This document shows positions 36,244 to 43,861 of a stretch of 64,000 bases of DNA, one piece after another. The stretch covers positions 744,001 through 808,000 of the forward strand of contig CAWERR010000009.1 in the NCBI GenBank assembly GCA_963811585.1. Reading direction: 5' to 3'. The stretch is from JACDHG01 sp963811585 (GTDB lineage Bacteria > Actinomycetota > Actinomycetes > Propionibacteriales > Nocardioidaceae). A program made the position numbers and the translations under genes. Each line of letters begins with the position of its first letter. Position 1 is the stretch's first letter. The notes under the pieces are model-generated. The model had not been told where the DNA came from, made no database searches, and worked only from the letters and a program-made list of their open reading frames with translations.

Positions 36244-36437
36244 CCTCCAGAGGACGGAGCCCTGGAGGCGTGGGCGACGGGCAAGCTCGCGGTGCCACCA
36301 CACCTTCGCCGGCGAGATGCCGGCCTTTGAGACGTCCAGCTCGGAAGTGTCTTCGCTATGCGTCCCAAGTCTGCCCTCTCAGCCATGGGGCGGATCTCTG
36401 TGCTTGCGGGGTCGCGCGGCTACTCGTCTTCGTCGTT
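36244..36437 (-). promoter_or_regulatory. Translational T-box leader with GAC (Asp) specifier
   Basis: Stem I opens near 36,437 (CGACGAAG) with AGTA at 36,421-36,424 and closes with CTTC. Between them on the 3' side is GAA-GAC-A, the specifier loop pattern with GAC (Asp) at 36,349-36,351. Apical AGAGA and GCTGAGAG elements are present. The T-box core TGGTGGCACCGCGAG is at 36,286-36,300; its UGGC can pair with the GCCA end expected of tRNA-Asp. Downstream, CCTCCAG (36,262-36,268) pairs with CTGGAGG (36,244-36,250), hiding the ribosome site GGAGG nine bases before the ATG. There is no U-run, so this is a translational, not transcriptional, switch. Confidence 0.82.
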
Positions 36438-36473
36438 GCTGTTGGGGCAAGTCTATGTGACAGGCTGGTCCTC

Positions 36474-37262
36474 ATGTGTGGGCGCTACGCCGCGAGCAGC
36501 AAGCCCGACGATCTCGTCGAGGAGTTCGAGGTCGACCGGGTTGATGTACGCGTGCCGCTGGAGGCCGACTACAACGTGGCGCCTACGAAAGACGTCTACG
36601 CCGTGTTCGACCGGATCCCGCGCGATGGGCCGAAGGACGCCGATCCTGTACGTCGGCTGGCCTCGGTGCGGTGGGGACTTATCCCGTCCTGGGCGAAGGA
36701 CGTCGGCATCGGGTCTCGGATGATCAACGCCCGGGTGGAGACCTTGGCCGAGAAGCCGGCCTACCGTCGGGCGTTCGCCCAGCGCCGGTGTCTGCTGCCG
36801 GCCGACGGCTACTACGAGTGGTATCCCACCCAGCAGCTCGGCAAGTCCGGCAAGCCGCTGAAGCAGCCCTTCTTCATCCGCCCGCGAGACGGTGGTCTGT
36901 TGGCGATGGCGGGGCTGTACGAGATCTGGCGCGACAAGTCCGTTGCCGACGAGTCGGCGGATGGAGCATTCCTCTGGTCGGTGACGGTGATCACCACGTC
37001 CGCTGAAGACGAGCTCGGTCACATTCACGACCGGATGCCAATGGTGGTCGAGCGAGACCGTTACACCGACTGGCTTGACCCGAAGGTCGCCGGCACCAGC
37101 GAGCTGGCGCGGATCCTGGTGCCGGCCGCCCCGGGACAGCTCGAGGCGTTTCCCGTTTCCACGCAGGTCAACGACGTACGAAACAACGGGGCCGACCTGG
37201 TCCGTCCCCTCGACCCGGTCGACGAGCAGGCCGCGATGGCCGACGGGTTGTTTGAGGTATGA
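36474..37262 (+). CDS. SOS response-associated peptidase (HMCES/YedK family)
   Basis: A 262-residue SRAP protein that forms a covalent link to abasic sites in single-stranded DNA. All catalytic residues are visible: Cys2 (after Met removal, MCGRY), Asn34 in YNVAPT, Glu115 in GYYEWYP and His185 in HIHDRMPMVV. The length is normal. The ATG at 36,474 is required for Cys2 to become the N-terminal residue. It is divergent from aspS and overlaps the next gene by four bases (ATGA). In mycobacteria the homologue Rv3226c also lies next to aroA. Confidence 0.95.
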   Translation: MCGRYAASSKPDDLVEEFEVDRVDVRVPLEADYNVAPTKDVYAVFDRIPRDGPKDADPVRRLASVRWGLIPSWAKDVGIGSRMINARVETLAEKPAYRRAFAQRRCLLPADGYYEWYPTQQLGKSGKPLKQPFFIRPRDGGLLAMAGLYEIWRDKSVADESADGAFLWSVTVITTSAEDELGHIHDRMPMVVERDRYTDWLDPKVAGTSELARILVPAAPGQLEAFPVSTQVNDVRNNGADLVRPLDPVDEQAAMADGLFEV

Positions 37263-37888
37263 CCACGCAGGTACGCGTCATCGCGACCGAGCACGGTGAC
37301 GCGCGTCTGCACACCGACCGGTCTCGTCATCCGGTTGCAACCCTGGTGCTTGGTCATGGTGCTGGCCGCGGCGAGGATTCGCCGGACCTGGGGGCCTTGG
37401 CCAGTGCGCTGCCCCGCCAGGGGATCACGGTGTTCCGGATCGAGCAGCCGTGGCACGTGGCCGGTAAGAGCGTCGCCCGACCCGCCGTCCTCGACGCGGT
37501 CACGGTCGCGTGTGTCAACGCGATCCGTGCGCGTACGCCGTTAGTGCTCGGCGGTCGCAGCGCCGGAGCCCGTGTTGCGTGTCGGCTGGCCTCTTCGCTA
37601 GGCGCCGTGGGCTGCCTCGCTCTCGCGTTTCCCCTCCATCCGCCGGGCAAGCCCGAGAAGACCCGGCTGCCGGAGCTGCTCGGTGCTGGCGTACCGACTT
37701 TTGTCGTGCAGGGGGAGCGGGATGCCTTCGGCGGGCCGGACGCCTTCCCTGACGCCACCGAGCTCACGGTGATCCCCGACGCCGACCACGGTTTCAAGGT
37801 TCCGAAGCGTGCTGCCCTGACCCAAGAGGAGACCTTCGACGTCGTCGTCGAGGCCGTCGTCGAATGGGTCACCGCCAGGGTGGCCTGA
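37259..37888 (+). CDS. Alpha/beta-hydrolase (dienelactone hydrolase/KANL3-Tex30-like)
   Basis: A 209-residue alpha/beta-fold protein. HPVATLVLGHGAGRGEDSPDL holds the HGAG oxyanion region and LVLGGRSAGARVACRLASSL holds the nucleophile elbow GGRSAG with Ser. TFVVQGERDAFGG and IPDADHGFKV carry the expected Asp and His. Such small hydrolases in actinobacteria have no set substrate. The ATG overlaps the SRAP stop as ATGA, so the two genes are coupled. It ends nine bases before the SigR-type promoter. Confidence 0.87.
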   Translation: MTTQVRVIATEHGDARLHTDRSRHPVATLVLGHGAGRGEDSPDLGALASALPRQGITVFRIEQPWHVAGKSVARPAVLDAVTVACVNAIRARTPLVLGGRSAGARVACRLASSLGAVGCLALAFPLHPPGKPEKTRLPELLGAGVPTFVVQGERDAFGGPDAFPDATELTVIPDADHGFKVPKRAALTQEETFDVVVEAVVEWVTARVA

Positions 37889-37896
37889 CAGCGGCC

Positions 37897-37925
37897 GGGA
37901 ATGATCGCCCGGCGGGTGGTGTTAT
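37897..37925 (+). promoter_or_regulatory. SigR-type promoter upstream of sigR
   Basis: GGGAAT at 37,897-37,902 and GTTAT at 37,921-37,925 are separated by 18 bases. This matches the known SigR/SigH consensus GGAAT-N18/19-GTT, so sigR is probably autoregulated under thiol-oxidative stress. The transcript would begin about 150 bases before the main sigR ATG at 38,076. Confidence 0.8.
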
Positions 37926-38075
37926 GGCGACGTACGCAAACTTGGGTGTCGAGGATGGTCCGCCGGGAGGTCTGCTCGCATGGTTGCCGGTGCAACGTGC
38001 CCAACAGCCCCTGATGCCGGCGTCTCGATCCTCGCCGAAATTGAACGTCAGGAGTGGCCGCTACCCTTGCCTGTG

Positions 38076-38687
38076 ATGACAGACCAGCCAGTGACCGAGA
38101 CGGTCGAAGAGCGCACCGCACGATTCGAACGCGACGCGCTCGTCTACCTTGACCAGCTGTATTCCGCCGCGATGCGGATGACGCGCAACCCGCACGACGC
38201 CGAAGACCTTGTTCAAGACACCTACGCCAAGGCGTTCGCGGCGTTCCACCAGTTCAAGGAAGGCACCAACCTCAAGGCGTGGCTCTACCGCATCTTGACC
38301 AACTCGTTCATCAACACCTATCGCAAGAAGCAGCGCCAGCCAGCACAAGATCCGCACGAGCAAATCGAGGACTGGCAGCTTGCCCGCGCCGAGGGACACA
38401 CCGCCGCAGGGCTCAAGTCCGCGGAGACTCAGGCGCTCGAGCACTTGCCTGACAGTGACGTGAAGGCTGCGCTGCAGCAGATCCCCGAGGACTTCCGGCT
38501 CGCGGTCTACCTCGCTGACGTCGAGGGGTTCGCCTACAAGGAGATCGCCGAGATCATGGGCACCCCCGTTGGCACCGTGATGTCGCGCCTGCACCGCGGT
38601 CGCAGCCAGCTGCGCACCCTGCTCGCCGACTATGCCCGCGGAAGGGGCCTCGTGCGAGAAAAGCTCGAGGCGGAGGTGACGCCATGA
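38076..38687 (+). CDS. sigR: ECF sigma factor of the SigR/SigH type
   Basis: A 203-residue group 4 sigma factor directing the thiol-oxidative-stress response. Region 2 has LYSAAMRMTRNPHDAEDLVQDTYAKAF with LKAWLYRILTNSFINTYRKKQR. Region 4 has LPDSDVKAALQQIPEDFRLAVYLADVEGFAYKEIAEIMGTPVGTVMSRLHRGR in separate motifs (YKEIAEIMG, GTVMSRLHRGR). The ATG at 38,076 gives the standard start MTDQPVTETVEER, but the same frame is open back to an ATG at 37,980, after the SigR promoter. This would add 32 residues, similar in idea to the Streptomyces sigma-R-prime form. Its stop overlaps rsrA by four bases. Confidence 0.95.
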   Translation: MTDQPVTETVEERTARFERDALVYLDQLYSAAMRMTRNPHDAEDLVQDTYAKAFAAFHQFKEGTNLKAWLYRILTNSFINTYRKKQRQPAQDPHEQIEDWQLARAEGHTAAGLKSAETQALEHLPDSDVKAALQQIPEDFRLAVYLADVEGFAYKEIAEIMGTPVGTVMSRLHRGRSQLRTLLADYARGRGLVREKLEAEVTP

Positions 38688-38965
38688 GCTGCGGCAAGCA
38701 TCACGACGTCGACTGTTCGCAGATCCTGGAGCGCGTGTACGTCTTCATCGACGACGAGCTCGAGACGGCTGACTGCCGACAGATTCAGGAGCATCTCGAC
38801 GAGTGTGGACCCTGTCTGCGTGAGGTCGACCTGGAGCGGCTCGTCAAGGCGCTCGTCGCCCGTTCGTGCCACGAGAGTGCCCCGGTTGAGCTGCGGCAGC
38901 GGGTGATGTTCTCGATTCGCCAGGTGCAGCTCGAGATCTCCGAGCGCCGACTCGACCTCGACTAA
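38684..38965 (+). CDS. rsrA: Zinc anti-sigma factor RsrA/RshA type
   Basis: A 93-residue redox-sensitive anti-sigma factor. The ZAS motif HLDECGPC has His37, Cys41 and Cys44; Cys11 is the likely fourth zinc ligand, and Cys3, Cys31 and Cys62 are extra. In RsrA, oxidation of Cys11/Cys44-type pairs ejects zinc and frees the sigma factor. The ATG overlaps the sigR stop (ATGA), giving balanced synthesis. A strong terminator follows 27 bases downstream, so sigR-rsrA form the end of the transcript. Confidence 0.95.
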   Translation: MSCGKHHDVDCSQILERVYVFIDDELETADCRQIQEHLDECGPCLREVDLERLVKALVARSCHESAPVELRQRVMFSIRQVQLEISERRLDLD

Positions 38966-38992
38966 GACATAGCTCTGTGCTTGACACAGTGA

Positions 38993-39019
38993 AAGGCCCC
39001 GTCCATTGGACGGGGCCTT
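38993..39019. terminator. Bidirectional terminator hairpin between rsrA and the bL37 gene
   Basis: A perfect 12-base-pair stem, AAGGCCCCGTCC against GGACGGGGCCTT, with the loop ATT. It sits between two convergent genes and is GC-rich with A and T at its feet, so it can serve both. It lacks a long U-run, as is common in actinobacteria. Confidence 0.85.
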
Positions 39020-39064
39020 CGACGTTTGGCGAGACACCGGTTGCCCGGTGGCAGAACACCCTCG

Positions 39065-39139
39065 TCAGGCGTTGGGGCGCTTGCCGTGGTTGGCGCGCTT
39101 CTTGCGACGAGCGCGGCGCTTGCGGCCGGTCTTGCTCAT
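39065..39139 (-). CDS. 50S ribosomal protein bL37-like, 24 residues
   Basis: A 24-residue, extremely basic protein starting MSKTGRKRRARRKK and ending ANHGKRPNA. The ANHGKRPN tail and size match the actinobacterial ribosomal protein bL37 found by cryo-EM on mycobacterial ribosomes. It is too short for most gene finders. A perfect AGGAGG ribosome site lies six bases before the ATG. It is convergent with rsrA across a terminator. It probably sits on the large subunit near helix 15/peptide exit-side rRNA; the position is from published structures, not from this sequence. Confidence 0.85.
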   Translation of the reverse strand: MSKTGRKRRARRKKRANHGKRPNA

Positions 39140-39212
39140 CAGTCCTCCTGGATTGCTGTGCAGATGCAGGCTCTAGTGTCGCAGATGACCGCCCACTGAG
39201 AGGAATCGACCG

Positions 39213-39602
39213 ATGCCCGCTGCAGGCCTGCCGCCTGATTCGCACGCCGAAGCTCATCACGTGGTGGCGGATGGCGACACCGCACGCTCGCTGGGATCCG
39301 GGGACCTCGACGTACTTGCGACGCCTCGCCTGCTTGCGTGGATGGAGGGCGCGACCTGTGCTCTGCTCGCGGGCAACCTTGCGCCGGGGGAGACCTCGGT
39401 CGGGACCCGGATCAGTGTCGAACACCTGAAGGCGAGCCCTATCGGCGCGCGGCTCACCGTCAGGGCGGAACTGGTCCACCAGGACGGCCGGCTGGTGAAG
39501 TTCCGAGTTGTCGCCGAGCACGATGATGCCGCGGTCGTGGGAACCGGTGAGATCACCCGAGTAATCGTCGACTCCGCACGCTTCCTCGCGCGGTTGGCAT
39601 GA
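39213..39602 (+). CDS. Hotdog-fold thioesterase (FlK-like)
   Basis: A 129-residue hotdog-fold protein. ATPRLLAWMEGATCALLAGNLAPGETSVGTRISVEHL fits the fluoroacetyl-CoA thioesterase-like group in two short motifs, TPRLLAWMEGA and SVGTRISVEHLKASP, with AELVHQDGRLVKFRV following. Members hydrolyse acyl-CoA thioesters, mostly of unknown type; fluoroacetate is unlikely here. It is divergent from the bL37 gene and its ATG has a GAGAGGAA site. It may be monocistronic. Confidence 0.88.
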   Translation: MPAAGLPPDSHAEAHHVVADGDTARSLGSGDLDVLATPRLLAWMEGATCALLAGNLAPGETSVGTRISVEHLKASPIGARLTVRAELVHQDGRLVKFRVVAEHDDAAVVGTGEITRVIVDSARFLARLA

Positions 39603-39609
39603 GCCGGCG

Positions 39610-40110
39610 TCAGCGGCTCTTGAGGAGGTATAGGCACTCATCCGCATGCGCCCGGACCAAGCGGCCAGACTCATCGCGCTCGTCCCACTCGTCGATGACC
39701 CGACCTTCAGACCATTCGACATAGCCCAGTCGCTCGTACAGCCGCCGTGCGCCGTTGTTGTCTGGGCCAACCCCCACTCCGAGACCTGGTCCGCCGCTCT
39801 CAGCCACCCACTGCTCGGCGGTGTTGATCAAGACTGTTCCCACCCCGCGACCCTGTGGGCGCGCCTCTAGTGCGTTCATCTCCCAGTAACCGGGAAACGC
39901 ATCGCGGATTGGCTGGTACTTGGATTCCTTCAGCAGCGTCATCCGGCCGACAACCTGATCCTGCTGCCAGGCCGTGAGGTAGATGGCTAGGCCCTGCTGC
40001 TGTAAGTCCCAGCGCTCCCGATGGTGTGCCAAGTCCAACTGAGATTGGTCGAGTCGCTCCAGGAGGTCGATCAACTCTTGGCTGCACGGTTTCACTTCGA
40101 CGGACGGCAT
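39610..40110 (-). CDS. GNAT-family N-acetyltransferase
   Basis: About 166 residues. The acetyl-CoA loop ARPQGRGVGTVLINTAEQW (Q/RxxGxG) and the C-terminal GVGPDNNGARRLYERLGYVEW are clear, as is MNALEARPQGRG. The Met at 40,110 (MPSVEVKPC) is preferred over the longer frame to 40,152. Substrate unknown. It is convergent with the thioesterase and divergent from the FAD oxidoreductase. Confidence 0.82.
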   Translation of the reverse strand: MPSVEVKPCSQELIDLLERLDQSQLDLAHHRERWDLQQQGLAIYLTAWQQDQVVGRMTLLKESKYQPIRDAFPGYWEMNALEARPQGRGVGTVLINTAEQWVAESGGPGLGVGVGPDNNGARRLYERLGYVEWSEGRVIDEWDERDESGRLVRAHADECLYLLKSR

Positions 40111-40228
40111 TCGTGAGAGTTTGCACGCCTGCGGATCGCCGAACAAAGTCATTTACGGCCACCGGTTCGGCATTGCCTGCCGGGTCACACGTGTGGGAAT
40201 CTGCGTAGTGGAGCTGCCAGGAGGTCCC

Positions 40229-41632
40229 ATGAGTACCATGACCCACGGCCAGGCCATCGACTCGAGTGCTGTCGATGAGTTGCAGGCATCGTTTCGGGGT
40301 GAGCTCGTCCGGCCGACCGACGCTGGGTACGACGACCATCGCAAGGTATGGAACGGCTCGATCGATCGCAGCCCTGGGCTCATCGCCCGGTGTGCCGGCG
40401 TAGCCGACGTCGCCGCCGCAGTCAGATTCGCGCGCCAGCAAGACTTGCTGGTGGCGGTGCGCGGGGGCGGACACAGTTTTCCGGGTCTGTCAGTCTGCGA
40501 CGACGGCATGCTCATCGACCTCGGTCCGATGAAGGGGATCCGCGTTGATCCTGAGGCGCGCACGGTGCGAGCGCAGGCAGGCGTGCTCCTCGGTGAACTG
40601 GATCGCGAAACGCAAGAGTTCGGGCTCGCGGTTCCGGCGGGAATCGTCACGCATACCGGCCTCGCCGGCCTCACACTCGGCGGTGGCATCGGGTGGGTCA
40701 TGCGCAAGTACGGGCTCACGATCGATCAGCTGCAGTCTGTGGACGTGATCACCGCCGACGGTGAGTTCGTGAAGGCTAGCGAGAACCAGAACGCCGACCT
40801 GTTCTGGGGCGTCCGAGGTGGCGGTGGAAACTTTGGCATTGTCACCGACTTCGAGTTCCGGCTGAGTCCGGTGGGTCCGTATGTCATGGCGGGCCCGGTC
40901 TTCTGGCTGATGGAAGACGCTCCGGAGGTTCTGCGCTTCTATCGCGACTGGGTTGCAGACTGCCCGGACGAGCTCATGACGATTGCAGTGCAACGCAGGG
41001 CGCCAGCGCTGCCCATCGTTCCTCCGGACCTTGTCGGCAAGCACGTCATTGCGATCGCCGCTTGCTATGCAGGCCAGGTCGAGGATGGCGAACGGGTCTT
41101 GCAGCCGCTCAAGGAATTCGGATCGCCAGTGCTCGATCTCTGCCAACCGAAGCCGTTCCTCGCTCATCAGAAGATGTTCGATCCGTCGTTCCGCCACGGC
41201 TGGTCGTACTATGTCCGATCCTGTGATGTCGCGGCGCTCGACGACGACGTCATCGACATCGTTGTAGAGCACGGCAAACGCATCGTGTCGCCGATCACCA
41301 GCATCGCCCTGTGGCAGATGGGCGGAGCGGTTGCCCAGATCGATGAAGATGCGACTGCGTTCAATGGTCGCAAGTCCGGGTTTACCTTCAACATCAACGG
41401 CAACAGCATGACGGCAGACGGGTTCGAGACCGAACGTCAATGGGCTCGCGACTACTGGTCCGCCCTATCGCCTTACCACACCAGCGTCTACGTGAACTTC
41501 CTCATGGAGGAAGGCGAGGAGCGCGTGAGGCAGGCCTACGGCAGCCACAAGTACGACCGACTGAAGACACTCAAACGCAAGTACGACCCGACAAACTTCT
41601 TCAGGCTGAACCAGAACATCAAACCCGACTGA
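40229..41632 (+). CDS. FAD-linked oxidoreductase (berberine bridge enzyme-like)
   Basis: A 467-residue flavoenzyme of the BBE/6-hydroxynicotine oxidase type. The FAD domain has VAVRGGGHSFPGLSVCDDGMLI, where the His is the usual covalent attachment site, then GLAGLTLGGGIGWVMRKYGLT and DLFWGVRGGGGNFGIVTDFEF. The C-terminal BBE motif YVNFLMEEGEERVRQAYG and KRKYDPTNFFRLNQNIKP closes the protein. The second covalent Cys seen in bicovalent members is replaced by His-Thr at THTGLAG, so single attachment is expected. It oxidises an unknown alcohol, sugar or alkaloid. Its end is close to the DUF222/HNH gene on the other strand. The ATG at 40,229 follows GGAGG. Confidence 0.92.
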   Translation: MSTMTHGQAIDSSAVDELQASFRGELVRPTDAGYDDHRKVWNGSIDRSPGLIARCAGVADVAAAVRFARQQDLLVAVRGGGHSFPGLSVCDDGMLIDLGPMKGIRVDPEARTVRAQAGVLLGELDRETQEFGLAVPAGIVTHTGLAGLTLGGGIGWVMRKYGLTIDQLQSVDVITADGEFVKASENQNADLFWGVRGGGGNFGIVTDFEFRLSPVGPYVMAGPVFWLMEDAPEVLRFYRDWVADCPDELMTIAVQRRAPALPIVPPDLVGKHVIAIAACYAGQVEDGERVLQPLKEFGSPVLDLCQPKPFLAHQKMFDPSFRHGWSYYVRSCDVAALDDDVIDIVVEHGKRIVSPITSIALWQMGGAVAQIDEDATAFNGRKSGFTFNINGNSMTADGFETERQWARDYWSALSPYHTSVYVNFLMEEGEERVRQAYGSHKYDRLKTLKRKYDPTNFFRLNQNIKPD

Positions 41633-41644
41633 CGGCGCGGCGTA

Positions 41645-43072
41645 TCACGCGACCCGGCGGGTGCCGGTGTGGTCGACGAGCCAGTATCTGCCGTGGGGTG
41701 ATCGCCACAGGTAGATGCCGGGGAAGGGTTGTTTGACTTGCCATCGGCTGTGGGTCTTGATCCGGTGGTGGTGTCGGGTCAGGGGTCCGAGTTCCCCGAT
41801 CCCGGTTTGGCCCGGTGGTCCTCCGTCGGTTCCGTTGGTCGAGCCGGTCGAGACCCCGCCGGTCGAGCTTGTCGAGGCCGAGGCGGTTCCGCCGGTCGAG
41901 CTTGTCGAGACCATCGGGATGTACGGGTCGGTGTGGTCGAGGTCCATCCTGCGGCTGAGGCACGACGCGTACGGGAACACGTCGGCCGGGGTGATGATCT
42001 GGACGGCTTCACGGATCTGGTCGGGGATCTCATAGGAGTCGACCGGCGCGATGCCGGCGAGGTCGATCACGGGTTTGATGCTGATGGTGCAGTCGCCGAG
42101 CCATCGTTTGGCTTGGTCGCTGGTGACGGGTCCGATCCCTTCCACCCGAGCCACACCCTCGCCTTGCTCCAGCGACTCCCTGGTCATGTGGACGTAGAGG
42201 ACGGCTTTGGGTCGGGGGTCGACCTTGATGCTGACTCCGCGCACGAACGGTGTTGGGTTCCCACCGACTTCGGTGGTCGAGCCGGTCGAGATCTGGGTCT
42301 CGACCGGCGACACGGTGGCGGTGGCGTAGAGGTCCATGGTGAGCTGTGGGTTGGCGAGGATGCCGAGTGCTTTAGATCGGCGGATGTCTTTGGTATCCGA
42401 ATCGCCGAGCAGTCCGAGGGCGTCGGCGGTGCGGTTGAGTCCGGCGTCGAATTGTAGGGCGTCGGGTCCGGCGGCGGCGAAGGCGCCGGTGATGGTGCCG
42501 GTCTCATCGGCCGGGTTGAGCCAGACTCCGCGGTTGCGACGGTGGGCCTCTTCACGTTCGCGGGCGTAGTCGGGGTCGGTGTCGATGATGGCGGCCTGGA
42601 CTACTTTGGCGAGGCGTCCCCAAGTCAGGCTGTGGGCGTATTTGGCGACCCGCCGGTCCACCACGGCTGCCGTCTCTTGGGAGACGTCGCGGGTGTCGGT
42701 GGCGATCTGGCGTCCGATCCAGGGTTTCACTTCTCCGGCCTGGATCCGTGCCCAGAGTTGGGGGAGGCGGTGGCGGAGGTCGAGGGCGTCGCCGATCAGC
42801 CTGGCGGCGGAGTTGGTGGAGATGGCGAGTTCGGCGCCGAGTTCGGCGGGGCAGAACTCGGATACTTCGGGGGTGCCGTCGCCGCCGAGCGGGAGCATCT
42901 GTTCGGCTCCGGGCAGCGCAAACTCGGTCGGTTCGAGGACGCCGTGGAGGTCGGCGAAGGCGGCGGCTGCTTGGAGCATCCGGACTTCTTGCTGGTGGGT
43001 GGCTGCTTGGATTTCGCGCATGTGGGTGAGGAGTGCGTCGGCGTCGAGGGTGTCGAGGTCGGTGTCGAGCAT
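41645..43072 (-). CDS. DUF222/HNH endonuclease-like (13E12) protein with an expanded active-site loop
   Basis: A 475-residue actinobacterial 13E12-type protein. The N-terminal DUF222 part runs to about residue 330 (LQAAAAFADLHGVLEPTEFALPG, then GRLAKVVQAAII). The C-terminal HNH region begins with RRMDLDHTDPYIP and ends with GELGPLTRHHHRIKTHSRWQVKQPFPGIYLW. Relatives usually have a short Gly/Pro loop between these two parts. Here it is lengthened by STSSTGG-type repeats encoded by copies of the dispersed GTCGAGCTTGTCGAGAC element. A further palindrome of the same kind lies in the gene near 42,282. These proteins are common, often repeated in a genome, and of uncertain function. A promoter is not obvious. 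Confidence 0.85.
   Translation of the reverse strand: MLDTDLDTLDADALLTHMREIQAATHQQEVRMLQAAAAFADLHGVLEPTEFALPGAEQMLPLGGDGTPEVSEFCPAELGAELAISTNSAARLIGDALDLRHRLPQLWARIQAGEVKPWIGRQIATDTRDVSQETAAVVDRRVAKYAHSLTWGRLAKVVQAAIIDTDPDYAREREEAHRRNRGVWLNPADETGTITGAFAAAGPDALQFDAGLNRTADALGLLGDSDTKDIRRSKALGILANPQLTMDLYATATVSPVETQISTGSTTEVGGNPTPFVRGVSIKVDPRPKAVLYVHMTRESLEQGEGVARVEGIGPVTSDQAKRWLGDCTISIKPVIDLAGIAPVDSYEIPDQIREAVQIITPADVFPYASCLSRRMDLDHTDPYIPMVSTSSTGGTASASTSSTGGVSTGSTNGTDGGPPGQTGIGELGPLTRHHHRIKTHSRWQVKQPFPGIYLWRSPHGRYWLVDHTGTRRVA
41834..41912. repeat. Three tandem copies of the GGTCGAGCTTGTCGAGACC-type element inside a gene
   Basis: Copies lie at about 41,835-41,855, 41,858-41,879 and 41,891-41,912. 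The first has CCGG in place of CTTG. They fall in frame in the DUF222/HNH gene and create its Ser/Thr/Gly-rich loop. Confidence 0.8.
42282..42307. repeat. Palindromic element inside the DUF222 gene
   Basis: CCGGTCGAGA (42,282-42,291) pairs with TCTCGACCGG (42,298-42,307) around TCTGGG. It is a variant of the dispersed GTCGAG palindrome and is kept in frame in the coding sequence. GGTCGAGC is found again just before it. Confidence 0.75.
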
Positions 43073-43164
43073 GAGGTTGAATCTATCGGTGACCGCCGAC
43101 AGTTCTGAGGCTCAGATTCCCTTGTGCACAACGGGTTTGAGACTTTCTTGCCTTGGTCCGGTGA

Positions 43165-43203
43165 TCGAGCTTGTCGAGATCACAGGGGTCTCGACAAGCT
43201 CGA
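43165..43203. repeat. Dispersed palindrome, full copy
   Basis: The 15-base arm TCGAGCTTGTCGAGA (43,165-43,179) pairs perfectly with TCTCGACAAGCTCGA (43,189-43,203) across nine bases. It lies in the gap between the DUF222 gene and the acetyltransferase, with a half copy at 43,304. The same arms recur at 49,746. Confidence 0.88.
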
Positions 43204-43303
43204 CCGCCGTGGCGCGCGACCCAGTCGCCTGCGTGTGGCAACCAACATCGCGACTTCCGGCGTTGCAGCGCTCTTCACCACGAGCGAAACCGCCGGCGAC
43301 CCG

Positions 43304-43323
43304 AGGTCTCGACAAGCTCGACC
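43304..43323. repeat. Dispersed palindrome, half copy
   Basis: A single arm, AGGTCTCGACAAGCTCGACC, in the gap before the acetyltransferase stop. The stretch 43,073-43,357 otherwise holds no gene that I can support, only these repeats. Confidence 0.8.
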
Positions 43324-43357
43324 GCCGTGGCACAGGTCGACCGGCGGGGGAGACTGC

Positions 43358-43861
43358 TCAATCAGAGGGGACGGGGGCGCGGAAGGCCCACAACGTGACT
43401 CCGGGAACGGGCTCCCAGTCGAGCGTGCTGTCACGTACGAAGCCGTACCTTGCATAGAGCCCGTGGGCTTGCGTCATCGTCGTCATCGAGCACAGCACCA
43501 ACTCGGTCAGGCCGAGCTCGACGCATCGTTCGAAGCACCGGGCGACGAGCGCCTTGGCAGCGCCGAGTCCGCGCGCTGCCGGGTCGACCGAGAGCATCCG
43601 GAACTCCCCTTCACCGTCGCGGCTGAGCTCGCGAAGCGATGACCCCGGTGGACAGAATGTGACGGTGCCGACGACTGCCCCCTGGTGCACCGCGACGTAC
43701 ACCTCAGCAGCTATCGCTCTGCCGAACGCGTCGGCGAGCTCGTTGACGTAGTCGTCCTCTGTGGTGACGAAACCGTCGTGACCGTAGGCGCGGACGGTGA
43801 TGGCTCCGACCTGCTCGAGCTCGTCGGACTGGGCAAGTCGGACGATGACGGAGTCAGACAC
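43358..43861 (-). CDS. GNAT-family N-acetyltransferase
   Basis: A 167-residue acetyltransferase. FRMLSVDPAARGLGAAKALVARCFERC is the acetyl-CoA-binding motif, followed by LVLCSMTTMTQAHGLYARYGFVRD. It starts at a GTG (43,861) eight bases inside the 3' end of the thiamine-diphosphate enzyme gene, so it is coupled to it. Substrate unknown. Confidence 0.85.
   Translation of the reverse strand: MSDSVIVRLAQSDELEQVGAITVRAYGHDGFVTTEDDYVNELADAFGRAIAAEVYVAVHQGAVVGTVTFCPPGSSLRELSRDGEGEFRMLSVDPAARGLGAAKALVARCFERCVELGLTELVLCSMTTMTQAHGLYARYGFVRDSTLDWEPVPGVTLWAFRAPVPSD

Noticed and set aside
43073..43357. A possible small gene in the gap between the DUF222 gene and the acetyltransferase
   Set aside because: Open frames here arise from the repeated palindromes; no start signal or family match is visible.
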